From Gammaproteobacteria bacterium (GTDB lineage Bacteria; Pseudomonadota; Gammaproteobacteria; Nitrosococcales; Methylophagaceae): DNA of 17,993 bases. The notes below the pieces were generated by a model. It searched no databases. It saw only the letters and a program-made list of their open reading frames with translations, and was not told the origin of the DNA. The stretch is taken from positions 1 to 17,993 of the forward strand of contig QNEY01000010.1 of NCBI GenBank assembly GCA_003645385.1, in the 5' to 3' direction. This document shows, in pieces, positions 6,896 to 15,373 of the stretch. Positions within the stretch are counted from its first letter, which is position 1; the number at the start of each line of letters is the position of its first letter. The position numbers and the translations under genes were made by a program.

Positions 6896-7801
6896 ATGGC
6901 TAAACGTCCAATTTTTCACATGATCAACCCAATGAAACATAACAGCCCATTTGATATCAATATGGCTGTTGATGCTGGTTATGATGTTGTTATCCCTTAT
7001 GAAAATGTCAAACTGGAAGAGGTGGCAGGATTAACACAGGATGCTATCTTCTCACGAGGTCCAGCAGGCGTTAAAAAAACTGGTTTGTTTATTGGTGGTC
7101 GTGATATCGGCTTGGCTATGGACATGCTGGATGCTGCAAAAAAAGCGATGGTACCTCCTTTCGAGGTTTCTGTTTTTGCAGATCCAAGTGGTGCATTTAC
7201 GACTGCTGCGGCATTAGTTGCAAGTGTAGAAAGTGAATTGAAGAAAAATTTCAATCAAGGATTAGAGGGTACACGTGCAATTGTATTTGGGGGAACCGGT
7301 CCTGTTGGTTTGGCAACAGCAGTTATCGCAGCAGAACACGGCGCAGAAACAACTATCGTTGATCACTTCTCCATTGATACAGCCTTAGAATATGCTGCTG
7401 AAGCCAAACGTCGTTATGGCGTTGATTTGCATGCAACCACTGCAGCATCTGATGCTGATAAGGCACGCTTATTATCAAATGCTGATCTTGTTTTTTGTAC
7501 TGCTAAAGCTGGTATTCAAGTATTAGATGCTTCAGTGTTAGCAGATGCTAAGAAATTAAAAGTAGCGGGTGATGTTAACGCTGTTCCTCCACTAGGCATT
7601 GAAGGTGTTGGCATAATGGACTTTGGTGAGCCCTTAGTTCATGCAACGAATTCTAACGGTGCTGTTGGTATTGGTGCACTTGCTGTTGGTAACGTTAAAT
7701 ATCAACTACAGCAAGCATTATTGACTGAAACCTTAGACGCTGAAAAACCTGTTTATCTGGATTTCCGTAACGCTTTTAATGGTGCACGTAAACTTGTTTA
7801 A
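6896..7801 (+). CDS. mtdB: MtdB, NAD(P)-dependent methylene-tetrahydromethanopterin dehydrogenase
   Basis: MtdB oxidises methylene-H4MPT to methenyl-H4MPT in the H4MPT-linked formaldehyde oxidation pathway, in the cytoplasm. The 301 residues begin MAKRPIFHMINPMKHNSPFD, which is characteristic of MtdB and distinct from MtdA. GGTGPVG (132-138) is the nucleotide-binding loop. The following strand ends IVDH with Asp156, an acidic residue at the position that normally selects NAD over NADP. GDVNAVPPLGIEGVG and GIGALAVGNVKYQ are family blocks. The ATG at 6896 has an AAGGAAA ribosome binding site. The ATP-grasp gene begins 18 bp downstream, so co-transcription is likely. It is paralogous to the upstream mtdA-like gene. 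Assignment to the MtdA/MtdB superfamily is secure; cofactor use is inferred. Confidence 0.93.
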   Translation: MAKRPIFHMINPMKHNSPFDINMAVDAGYDVVIPYENVKLEEVAGLTQDAIFSRGPAGVKKTGLFIGGRDIGLAMDMLDAAKKAMVPPFEVSVFADPSGAFTTAAALVASVESELKKNFNQGLEGTRAIVFGGTGPVGLATAVIAAEHGAETTIVDHFSIDTALEYAAEAKRRYGVDLHATTAASDADKARLLSNADLVFCTAKAGIQVLDASVLADAKKLKVAGDVNAVPPLGIEGVGIMDFGEPLVHATNSNGAVGIGALAVGNVKYQLQQALLTETLDAEKPVYLDFRNAFNGARKLV

Positions 7802-7819
7802 ATAGAACTGTCATCTCAC

Positions 7820-8938
7820 ATGCAAAATCAGCACAATAATCCTGTACTGATATTTGCACAAAGTGGTCGATTTTTAGCTCAATCAGCCGCCCAAGCTGGT
7901 CTTCCGGTTTGGGTGGCTGATTATTTTGGCGACCAAGATACCTTATCTATTGCAAAACGATGGCATCAATTGCCAGTACTTTCTGAGCTGAATGATGATA
8001 GTATTTTAAATGTTTTTTCCGAGCTTACTAATGGTGAAAAGTGTAGCTTGATTTGTGGCAATGGCATTGAATACTGTTACGCCCTCTTGGAGCAACTTCC
8101 TGATAACATCCAACTTGTGGGCAATACTGCTCACACTATTAACACCATCAAAAAACCAACTTTATTCTTTGGCTTATTAGATCAACTCAACATAGCCTAT
8201 CCAGAAACACAGTTTGAACACCCTGGTGATAATAAAATCTGGCTGACTAAATCAGCTTCTGGCCTAGGTGGCGGCCATATCCATTATCTCGATCAGCAGG
8301 CCAATTTAACTGGTTATTATTTCCAACGCTTCATTCGTGGCGCCAGTGGATCTGGTTTATTTTTAGCCAATGGGAAACAAGCCCAGCTTATAAGCATTAA
8401 TAAACAGAATTGTACCGCTAGTAAACAGTCGCCTTTTCTTCTGAGTAGTGTTGAAACACCTTGGAGCATTTCTGATAGGCACATACATCAACTCGAACAA
8501 ATAATAATAAAACTAACCCCTGCAACGGGATTAGTCGGTTTAAATAGTCTCGATTTCATTATCTCTGAACAGAATGAATTGCTAGTACTTGAAATAAATC
8601 CTCGACCTAGTTCATCAGCAGAACTGATTGACCTGAATAGTCCTTTATTTCAACATCATGTTGATGCCTGTCGTGGTATTTTACCCAATGAACCCATTAT
8701 TCGATCTGCAAGCAAAACTTCCTTGCGGTATCTTTATGCAAATGCAGATTGGATTATTCCAGCTGATATAATCTGGCCATCAGAATGTCATGACCTACCT
8801 GCAATGAATACCCTTATAAAGAAACAGGAACCAATATGTACGTCAATAGTCCAAGCAAGCAGTGGGCAAGACGTCAATTACTTACACCAAGATATTGAAA
8901 ATAGAGTTGCTAATCAATTACAAAAACTTGAAAAATAG
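7820..8938 (+). CDS. ATP-grasp protein of the methanopterin cluster, substrate unknown
   Basis: The 372-residue cytoplasmic protein shows an ATP-grasp fold. Lys144 and the glycine-rich loop ASGLGGGHIH (146-155) bind ATP phosphates. EINPRPSSS, with Glu258 and Asn260, supplies the magnesium ligands at the end of the fold. An N-terminal Rossmann-like preATP-grasp region covers about 8-110. The enzyme should ligate a carboxylate to an amine or similar nucleophile. ATP-grasp proteins of unassigned function are known in methylotroph H4MPT gene clusters, and an archaeal ATP-grasp enzyme (MptN) adds glutamate to H4MPT. A ligase step in making bacterial H4MPT is therefore a fair inference, but the substrate is unknown. 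The gene lies 18 bp after mtdB with a weak ribosome binding site, so it probably relies on the same transcript. Confidence 0.85.
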   Translation: MQNQHNNPVLIFAQSGRFLAQSAAQAGLPVWVADYFGDQDTLSIAKRWHQLPVLSELNDDSILNVFSELTNGEKCSLICGNGIEYCYALLEQLPDNIQLVGNTAHTINTIKKPTLFFGLLDQLNIAYPETQFEHPGDNKIWLTKSASGLGGGHIHYLDQQANLTGYYFQRFIRGASGSGLFLANGKQAQLISINKQNCTASKQSPFLLSSVETPWSISDRHIHQLEQIIIKLTPATGLVGLNSLDFIISEQNELLVLEINPRPSSSAELIDLNSPLFQHHVDACRGILPNEPIIRSASKTSLRYLYANADWIIPADIIWPSECHDLPAMNTLIKKQEPICTSIVQASSGQDVNYLHQDIENRVANQLQKLEK

Positions 8939-8986
8939 TCTCTCCATGCCCATATTTGTTTGGGTATTACATCAGGAAAATCAACA

Positions 8987-9859
8987 ATGAAACGAATCGC
9001 TCTTTTTCTAGCAACAAACATCGCTATTCTTGCAGTATTAAGTATTACCATGCGTTTATTCGGTTTTGAAAACTTGCTTGATCAGCAAGGTATTGACCTA
9101 AATATGAATGCCCTACTCGTTTATGCCGCAGTTATTGGGTTTAGTGGCTCTTTCATTTCACTTGCAATATCAAAATGGTCTGCCAAGCGTATGACTGGTG
9201 CTCAGGTTATCGACACACCAAATAATGATACTGAACGTTGGCTAGTTTCGACTGTTAAAAGACAAGCTGAACAAGCTGGTATTAATATGCCTGAAGTTGC
9301 AGTTTATAATGCCCCTGCTCCCAATGCATTTGCTACAGGTATGAACAAAAATAATGCTTTAGTTGCCGTTAGCACTGGGTTGTTACAATCCATGACTCAA
9401 GATGAAGTTGAAGCAGTACTCGCCCATGAAATCAGTCATGTTGCAAATGGTGATATGGTGACTATGGCTCTGATACAAGGCGTGATAAATACTTTTGTTA
9501 TCGTACTATCTCGTGTCATCGGGCACCTTATAGATCGTACTGTATTTAAAACTCAGCAAGGACATGGCCCTGCATTTTGGATTACATCGATCATTGCACA
9601 AGTTATTTTAGGCTTTCTGGCCAACATTATTGTGATGTGGTTTAGTCGTCGGCGGGAATACCGCGCTGATGCCGGTGCTGCCAACCTTGTTGGTCCCAAT
9701 AAGATGATTGCCGCTTTACGACGTCTAGGTGGAAGTACACAAGAAGCATTGCCCGATCAACTTAATGCTCTGGGTATTTCAGGCCGTGGTGGTGTAAGTG
9801 AATTATTTATGACTCACCCTCGAATTGAAGATCGCATTCAGGCTTTACAACAACAATAA
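8987..9859 (+). CDS. htpX: HtpX membrane zinc metalloprotease
   Basis: HtpX is an inner-membrane M48 protease that degrades misfolded membrane proteins together with FtsH. The protein is 290 residues, close to E. coli HtpX. Two N-terminal membrane helices (about 4-22 and 43-62) precede the active site HEISH, with His147, Glu148 and His151. Two more helices (about 161-181 and 197-219) follow, then Glu224 in SRRREYRADAG as the third zinc ligand. The ATG at 8987 was chosen over an upstream TTG because it gives the family N-terminus MKRIALFLATN and has AGGA 10 nt upstream. A 48-bp gap separates it from the ATP-grasp gene; the short CCCA/TGGG hairpin there has no U tract, so read-through is possible. 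Confidence 0.96.
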   Translation: MKRIALFLATNIAILAVLSITMRLFGFENLLDQQGIDLNMNALLVYAAVIGFSGSFISLAISKWSAKRMTGAQVIDTPNNDTERWLVSTVKRQAEQAGINMPEVAVYNAPAPNAFATGMNKNNALVAVSTGLLQSMTQDEVEAVLAHEISHVANGDMVTMALIQGVINTFVIVLSRVIGHLIDRTVFKTQQGHGPAFWITSIIAQVILGFLANIIVMWFSRRREYRADAGAANLVGPNKMIAALRRLGGSTQEALPDQLNALGISGRGGVSELFMTHPRIEDRIQALQQQ

Positions 9860-9901
9860 AAACTAGGCTCCTGCAAGGTTAAATGCCCTGCTGGTTTTCG
9901 A

Positions 9902-11998
9902 CTATAAGTCGTCATCCTCAAAGTTATAATCAAGATTCTCAGAGGGCTCATGAATATAATAACCCTGAGCGTAATCAACACCTAAGCGCCATAATAAAGC
10001 CAAACTATTGGCATCTGACACAAACTCAGCAATACTGCGTTTTTCTGCTTGTTTTGTCATTTCTATAATAGCTTTTACTGCTGCCTGATTTTCAGAATCT
10101 TTTGCCATATTTTCGACAAAAGTGCCGTTAATCTTCAGATAATCCACATCCAACTGACTTAAACTATGTGAGAAATCCAAGCCTGATCCAAAGTGCTCTA
10201 GACCAAATTCACAACCCACACTTTTCAGTTTTGAAATAGTTGCTTTTGCATCTTCCAGATTTTCTAATGCTGCTGTCTCGCTAATCTCGAAAACTAAAGC
10301 AGCACCATCCAAATCATGACTATTTAACAATTTACACAACCAGTCAACGAACTCAGGCTTGTGCAAAGTTTGTTTAGATAACCTGATGAAAAATCGTGTT
10401 TTTGGATACTTTTTCCTATGTTCCGCCAAACTCGTTAAGGCATGGTTTATCACCCATTGATCAATATCTGCCATTAATTCAGACTGTTCGATATAGTGAA
10501 TAAACTTGTCAGGCGTGATGAGAGTGTCACCCTCATCTTTTAATCGAACCAAGACATCGTAAAGTTCTTGCTCTTCTCCATGCAAACTAACGATAGGCTG
10601 GTAATGCATACACAAACCTTCATTCTGGATTGCTTTTTGTATACGATCTTGCCACATTGATGACTCATCTTCTCCAGACGCATCTTGTTCTGACTGGCTA
10701 ATCGGATGACGAACTACACGGTTACCACCCTCTTTTTGTGCCTGTGAACATGCTTTATCTGCATTATCCAATACTAGATCTGCTGATGACACACTTTCTG
10801 TAATCCGACAAATTCCGATACTACAATGTAGATCTATCGACTTGCCATTTGTTTTAGAGACATAATTATCAATGACTCCTCTAAATATTTCAGCTCGTTG
10901 CTCTACGTGTTTATCATCATCATTTGAGACAATAACGGTATAGACTTGATCGGAGTAACGGGATAGTGATTCCCCTTCAATTAATTCCTTCTGTAATAAA
11001 TTAGCAACATCTTGCAGCATCGCATCACAAGCACCCAATCCGCCAACAGATTCTTTAATTGCTTGGAAATCATCTATTTTGATATACAATAATTCGGAGT
11101 CAGTCTCATCCTTGACAGCTTTATCAACAGCATTTTCAAGCTCATCCAAGAAGTGCTCACGATTATAAAGACCCGTTACCAAGTCCTCTTCAAGAACCAA
11201 CTCCTGCGTTGCCATCAAAGCTGTAGCTGTTTGCTGCTCATCACGGATAATAACTTGAGTACAGTCCTCACCCTCTACTTCTGTATGGCTGAATTCTATC
11301 TTGGCAGTAAATTCAGTACCATCCTCGCGTAGACATTGCACCGTCACTGTTTGCGGTTTAGTGTCTGATTGTTCGGAAAACTGTCGGAAAATAGATTTAA
11401 ATTTTGCATGGTCATCAACCATAATCATGTCAAGCATGGGTAAGCCGTCAATATCCTCTGCTTCCTCATAGCCAAATAATGTCAAATAAGCATTGTTGAC
11501 ATAAATATGCATACCTTCATGCATATATGCGACGGCATCACGCGAACTTTCCAGTAATAATCGAGAACGTTTTTCACTCTCTCGTAATGCACGTTCATTA
11601 CGTCGACTCAATCGTCGCATAAACAAATTCTGTAACTCGCGTTCTACTGCAAACTGTAGATGCTTGTTGCTGCCAAACTCAATAACATCTTGCGGACCAG
11701 TTGCAAATAAACCTTCGATACTCTCTTGGTCTGATGCCAATACTATACAAGGAATATCTCTGCCTAATCGCTGTATCAAAGTAAGTAATTCGCGTGGAGG
11801 GATAGTTGCTACTGAATCGCGGCAAATGACCAAATCCCAGGATTGACTGGTAAGTACTTGCTCTATTTCTGCCAAAGCATCATATCTTGACGCTCTAACT
11901 GCATGGCCGGCACCTCTGAGAGTGTTGGTGATGATATCCGCATCAGTGAGCGAATCATCAACCAACAATAGCCGTAAAATTCCTTCTGCTCTAGCCAC
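9902..11998 (-). CDS. fimX: FimX-like REC-PAS-GGDEF-EAL protein with degenerate catalytic motifs
   Basis: FimX is a c-di-GMP receptor that controls type IV pilus assembly and twitching at the cell pole. This 698-residue protein has the same order: receiver (about 8-125), PAS (about 145-255), GGDEF (about 270-430) and EAL (about 450-690). The PAS block DAVAYMHEGMHIYVNNAY and the C-terminal QGYYIHEPSENLDYNF closely recall Pseudomonas FimX. Catalytic motifs are lost: GGDEF reads SDQVY (349-353), EAL reads DVL (481-483), DDFG reads EHFG (601-604), and KxD reads KIN (622-624). In the receiver, Arg60 occupies the usual phospho-Asp position. It should bind rather than make or cut c-di-GMP. The start is GTG at 11998, overlapping the end of plsC by 8 bp, so it is the last gene of the operon. 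No pil gene is visible nearby. Confidence 0.9.
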   Translation of the reverse strand: MARAEGILRLLLVDDSLTDADIITNTLRGAGHAVRASRYDALAEIEQVLTSQSWDLVICRDSVATIPPRELLTLIQRLGRDIPCIVLASDQESIEGLFATGPQDVIEFGSNKHLQFAVERELQNLFMRRLSRRNERALRESEKRSRLLLESSRDAVAYMHEGMHIYVNNAYLTLFGYEEAEDIDGLPMLDMIMVDDHAKFKSIFRQFSEQSDTKPQTVTVQCLREDGTEFTAKIEFSHTEVEGEDCTQVIIRDEQQTATALMATQELVLEEDLVTGLYNREHFLDELENAVDKAVKDETDSELLYIKIDDFQAIKESVGGLGACDAMLQDVANLLQKELIEGESLSRYSDQVYTVIVSNDDDKHVEQRAEIFRGVIDNYVSKTNGKSIDLHCSIGICRITESVSSADLVLDNADKACSQAQKEGGNRVVRHPISQSEQDASGEDESSMWQDRIQKAIQNEGLCMHYQPIVSLHGEEQELYDVLVRLKDEGDTLITPDKFIHYIEQSELMADIDQWVINHALTSLAEHRKKYPKTRFFIRLSKQTLHKPEFVDWLCKLLNSHDLDGAALVFEISETAALENLEDAKATISKLKSVGCEFGLEHFGSGLDFSHSLSQLDVDYLKINGTFVENMAKDSENQAAVKAIIEMTKQAEKRSIAEFVSDANSLALLWRLGVDYAQGYYIHEPSENLDYNFEDDDL

Positions 11999-12743
11999 GT
12001 TTCTTAACCTCTCTCACTGATGTTGTTGTGGGTCGCTTACCCTCTAGGCGAGTCATTTGCGCTGCCATCCACTGATAAACTTGTTCATTTACATCTGCTG
12101 CAGTTTTGTGTTGTGTTGCTATCTTAGCGCCAATGACCAATTTAATCACGCCTGGATATTTAACAAAGCCATGCTTTGGCCAAAATTTTCCTGCATCATG
12201 GGCAACAGGTATAACTGGGTAACCTGTTTCAACTGCAAGCCTAGCACCACCCAGACCAAAACGACCTATTTTACCACTTGGTATACGAGTACCCTCAGGA
12301 AATACTACAACCCAAGCACCCGTTGATAAACGGTCTCTCCCTTGTTCAACAACCTGATTCAGCGCCTTTCTTCCCGAACCTCGATCAATTGCAATCGGTT
12401 TTAACGCTGCTAAACCCCAACCAAAAAAAGGAAGCCACAATAGTTCGCGCTTTAAAACCCATACTTGTCTTGGAAAAACAGCTTGTAATACCAAGGTTTC
12501 CCATGAAGACTGATGTTTACACAAAATAACACAAGGTTCATCAGAAATATTTTCCTTTCCTTCAACTTCGTAACGAATCCCGCAAATTTTTTCCAACAAC
12601 CACAGGTTCAAAACAGCCCACTGACTGATCACCTTATAACGCCATTTAAATGGTAGCGGCCACACTAATACAGCCAACAATGAAAATAGTATTATTGTGA
12701 CAATATGAAATCCAACGAAAATTAGTGAGCGGGCAAACAACAT
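11991..12743 (-). CDS. plsC: PlsC-family lysophospholipid acyltransferase (1-acylglycerol-3-phosphate acyltransferase)
   Basis: This inner-membrane enzyme acylates lysophosphatidic acid to phosphatidic acid, or a related lysophospholipid. The 250-residue protein has one N-terminal hydrophobic helix (about 7-30). The catalytic block CKHQSSWET carries His77 and Glu82, an HX4E version of the usual HX4D, which I recall as common in this proteobacterial subgroup. FPEGTR (148-153) and VIPVAHDAG (178-185) are the acceptor-binding motifs. The ATG overlaps the gmhB TAA by one base (TAATG), and its own TAG overlaps the fimX GTG start. This neighbourhood (glyQS-gmhB-plsC) recurs in gammaproteobacteria. 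A second plsC elsewhere in the genome could carry the main housekeeping role. Confidence 0.9.
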   Translation of the reverse strand: MLFARSLIFVGFHIVTIILFSLLAVLVWPLPFKWRYKVISQWAVLNLWLLEKICGIRYEVEGKENISDEPCVILCKHQSSWETLVLQAVFPRQVWVLKRELLWLPFFGWGLAALKPIAIDRGSGRKALNQVVEQGRDRLSTGAWVVVFPEGTRIPSGKIGRFGLGGARLAVETGYPVIPVAHDAGKFWPKHGFVKYPGVIKLVIGAKIATQHKTAADVNEQVYQWMAAQMTRLEGKRPTTTSVREVKKRG

Positions 12744-13282
12744 TAATCTTTTGACTCCAATAATGCTGTGACCACTGCTGATAGGTCATCAAAGACAGCG
12801 ACGCCTTCAGGAATACCTTCCGCCAAGGTCTTTTCGCCCTTACCTGTTTTTACCAAAATGGGTGTTGCCCCTGCAGTCTGGGCAGCTTGAATATCTCGTA
12901 ATGAGTCTCCGATGGCACACACCTTATCTAGTTTAATTCGCAATCGATTCGCTAACTCAGCAAAGGCACCGTCTAATGGTTTTCGACACGTACAATTATC
13001 ATCAGGTCCATGTGGACAATATAATATTGCTTCCAGCTTGCCGCCTACCTGAGCTAACATGCGGTGCATTTTTCTATGAATACGGCTTAGAGTGTCTATA
13101 TCCAATAATCCACGTGCAATACCAGATTGATTCGTGATCACAACGACTCTATATCCAGCATGATTTAATCTCGCAATAGACTCTAAGCTACCTTCAATTG
13201 GCTCCCACTCTGCGGGCGACTTAATAAAGTCATCCGAATCATGGTTTATAACACCATCTCGATCCAGAATTATCAGCGACAT
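12743..13282 (-). CDS. gmhB: D-glycero-beta-D-manno-heptose-1,7-bisphosphate 7-phosphatase
   Basis: GmhB removes the 7-phosphate from heptose bisphosphate in ADP-heptose synthesis for the lipopolysaccharide core. The 179-residue protein is a HAD phosphatase with catalytic Asp7 and Asp9 in LDRDG, the second motif VITNQSG (48-54), and GDSLRD (125-130). Cys89, His91, Cys97 and Cys99 form the GmhB structural zinc site, with a shorter loop between the pairs than in E. coli. The ATG at 13282 has AAGGAAG six bases upstream, and that site overlaps the glyS stop. The distinction from histidinol-phosphatase relies on the zinc motif and neighbours and is good but not absolute. Confidence 0.93.
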   Translation of the reverse strand: MSLIILDRDGVINHDSDDFIKSPAEWEPIEGSLESIARLNHAGYRVVVITNQSGIARGLLDIDTLSRIHRKMHRMLAQVGGKLEAILYCPHGPDDNCTCRKPLDGAFAELANRLRIKLDKVCAIGDSLRDIQAAQTAGATPILVKTGKGEKTLAEGIPEGVAVFDDLSAVVTALLESKD

Positions 13283-13294
13283 AAATTGCTTCCT

Positions 13295-15373
13295 TTATTC
13301 CTGTAGATAGGAAATATCTGCAACCCCTACAAATAAGGCTCGTGTCTGATTCAATAAAGCCAAACGATTGTGACGTACCGCAAGATCATCGGCCATCACC
13401 ATCACTTGATCAAAAAATCCATCCACACTTTCCCGCATATCAGCCAATGTCCGTAACACACCGGCATAATCAGCTTGCGCCATCAGCGGTTTAACCTCAT
13501 CAGAAACAGTTTTCAATTTGCTTGCCAATGCCTGTTCAGCAGGTTCATTCAATAAGCTGTCATCAATAGTTCCTACCTCACCTTCAGCATCATTCTTACG
13601 CAAGATATTACCAATACGTTTGTTACCTGCAGCTAAGGCTTCCGCCTGTTCTAATTGACGAAATTCAGCTACTGCATCTAATCTTTTCATGAAATCTAGC
13701 GGTTTGGTTGGCTGTACAGCTAATACAGATTCAAACTCATCTGCTTTGAAACCTTGGTCTAAAGCATAACCTCGCAAGCGGTCAAAGAAATATGTCTTAA
13801 CCTGTTTGGTGACATCATCTTCACTAAGCAAATCATCAAAACCTTGCTGTGCCTGTTGCAGTAATAACGCTAAATCAATATCCAGCTTATTCTCAATCAC
13901 TATCCTTAACACACCTAAGGCGGCACGTCTTAATGCAAACGGATCTTTTACCCCTGTTGGTGGTTGTCCTATACCAAATAAACCTACAAGTGTATCGATC
14001 TTCTCAGCCAAACTCACTGCTTGACCTGTTTTTGTCTGAGGTAATGCATCGCCAGAAAAACGTGGCAAATATTGCTCATCTAATGCTTCGGAGACTTCAT
14101 CATGCTCACCATCTAGGCGCGCATAATAACGCCCCATAATACCTTGTAAGTCAGGAAACTCACCGACCATTTCTGTTACCAAATCACATTTTGCTAACAA
14201 AGCAGCACGTTCAGCCAATTTTTTATCACCACCGATTTCAGCTACAATCACTGCAGCTAATCGTGCAACACGTGCTGATTTATCAAAAACCGAGCCTAAT
14301 TTATTTTGGAAAACAATTGTCTTCAGTTTATCCTGCCGTTCAGCTAGTGGCTGTTTACGATCTGTTTCCCAGAAGAAAACCGAATCACTGAGTCGTGGCA
14401 AGATAACGCGTTCATTGCCGGCAATGACCTGTGCTGGATCACGACTTTCAATATTACAAATGGTAATAAAGTAAGGCAATAAATCACCCGTTTTGTCACG
14501 AACAGCAAAATACTTCTGATGTTCTTCCATCGATGAAATTAAAGCTTCTGCTGGCAATTCAAGGAAGCGCGAATCAAACGAACCAGACAAAGCAACCGGC
14601 CATTCAACTAGTCCTGTGACCTCATCCAATAAGTCTTTATTCAAAATAGCCTCACCACCCAGCTGAGTTGCTAATTCCAGCACTTGACCATGAATAGCTT
14701 CACGTCGAGCAGTCATGTCAACTAACACATGACCTTCAGTTTCTAATTGAGGTGCATAGGTTTGTGCCGATTGAATACGAATTGTTTCAGGGTGATGGAA
14801 ACGATGGCCTCGACTTTCTCGACCTGATGTTACTCCTAACAATTCAACTGGAATAACTTCCTCGCCAAACAATAACACCAACCAGTGAACTGGACGTACA
14901 AACTCACCTGGCAAATCACCCCAGCGCATGCGTTTAGGAATAGGTAAAGCAGCTAAAGTTTGTTGCAAAATATCAGCAATTAAACTGCTTGTTTCAGCAC
15001 CCTTTTGTTGTTGTTTGAATACTAACCAAGCCCCTTTATCTGTTTCCATTTTTTCAAGGTCTTCTACCTCAACACCACACGATCGAGCAAAACCTTGCAC
15101 TGCTTTAGTGGGATTACCATCTTCATCAAAAGCAGCTGTTACCGCCGGCCCACGCCGCTCTACCATGCGATCCTGTTGCCGAACTTGTAGATCAGTAACT
15201 ACTACCGCCATCCGTCTTGGTGCTGCATAAGATTTGATTGCACTAAAATTAAGTTCCGCCTTCTCTAAACCTTGTTTAATACCAGCCTCAAATGCCTGTA
15301 TTAGTTTTTTCAAGGCTTTTGGAGGCAGTTCTTCCGTACCAAGCTCAATCAATAAATCACGAACATCACTCAT
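13295..15373 (-). CDS. glyS: Glycyl-tRNA synthetase beta subunit
   Basis: GlyS is the tRNA-binding subunit of the alpha2beta2 glycyl-tRNA synthetase found in most proteobacteria. The 692 residues match the usual length of about 690. LLIELGTEELPPKAL (7-21) and RMRWGDLPGEFVRPVHW (about 158-174) are family signatures. The middle region carries the HD-like domain, and the C-terminal part (about 580-690) is the DALR-type anticodon-binding region. Its ATG overlaps the glyQ TGA (ATGA), the usual arrangement that keeps the subunits in balance. Nothing unusual is visible. Confidence 0.97.
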   Translation of the reverse strand: MSDVRDLLIELGTEELPPKALKKLIQAFEAGIKQGLEKAELNFSAIKSYAAPRRMAVVVTDLQVRQQDRMVERRGPAVTAAFDEDGNPTKAVQGFARSCGVEVEDLEKMETDKGAWLVFKQQQKGAETSSLIADILQQTLAALPIPKRMRWGDLPGEFVRPVHWLVLLFGEEVIPVELLGVTSGRESRGHRFHHPETIRIQSAQTYAPQLETEGHVLVDMTARREAIHGQVLELATQLGGEAILNKDLLDEVTGLVEWPVALSGSFDSRFLELPAEALISSMEEHQKYFAVRDKTGDLLPYFITICNIESRDPAQVIAGNERVILPRLSDSVFFWETDRKQPLAERQDKLKTIVFQNKLGSVFDKSARVARLAAVIVAEIGGDKKLAERAALLAKCDLVTEMVGEFPDLQGIMGRYYARLDGEHDEVSEALDEQYLPRFSGDALPQTKTGQAVSLAEKIDTLVGLFGIGQPPTGVKDPFALRRAALGVLRIVIENKLDIDLALLLQQAQQGFDDLLSEDDVTKQVKTYFFDRLRGYALDQGFKADEFESVLAVQPTKPLDFMKRLDAVAEFRQLEQAEALAAGNKRIGNILRKNDAEGEVGTIDDSLLNEPAEQALASKLKTVSDEVKPLMAQADYAGVLRTLADMRESVDGFFDQVMVMADDLAVRHNRLALLNQTRALFVGVADISYLQE

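Noticed and set aside
8945..8972. CCCA/TGGG hairpin between the ATP-grasp gene and htpX as a terminator
   Set aside because: The stem is four or five pairs and has no U tract; it is weaker than chance structures elsewhere.
9860..9901. Terminator between convergent htpX and fimX
   Set aside because: Only a mismatched stem (GCAAGG with CCCTGC) can be drawn and there is no T run on either strand.
12057..12529. Plus-strand reading frames opposite plsC
   Set aside because: They are antisense shadows of a well-supported acyltransferase gene and resemble no protein family.
13806..15230. Several plus-strand reading frames opposite glyS
   Set aside because: All lie antisense to glyS, have biased low-complexity composition and lack start signals.
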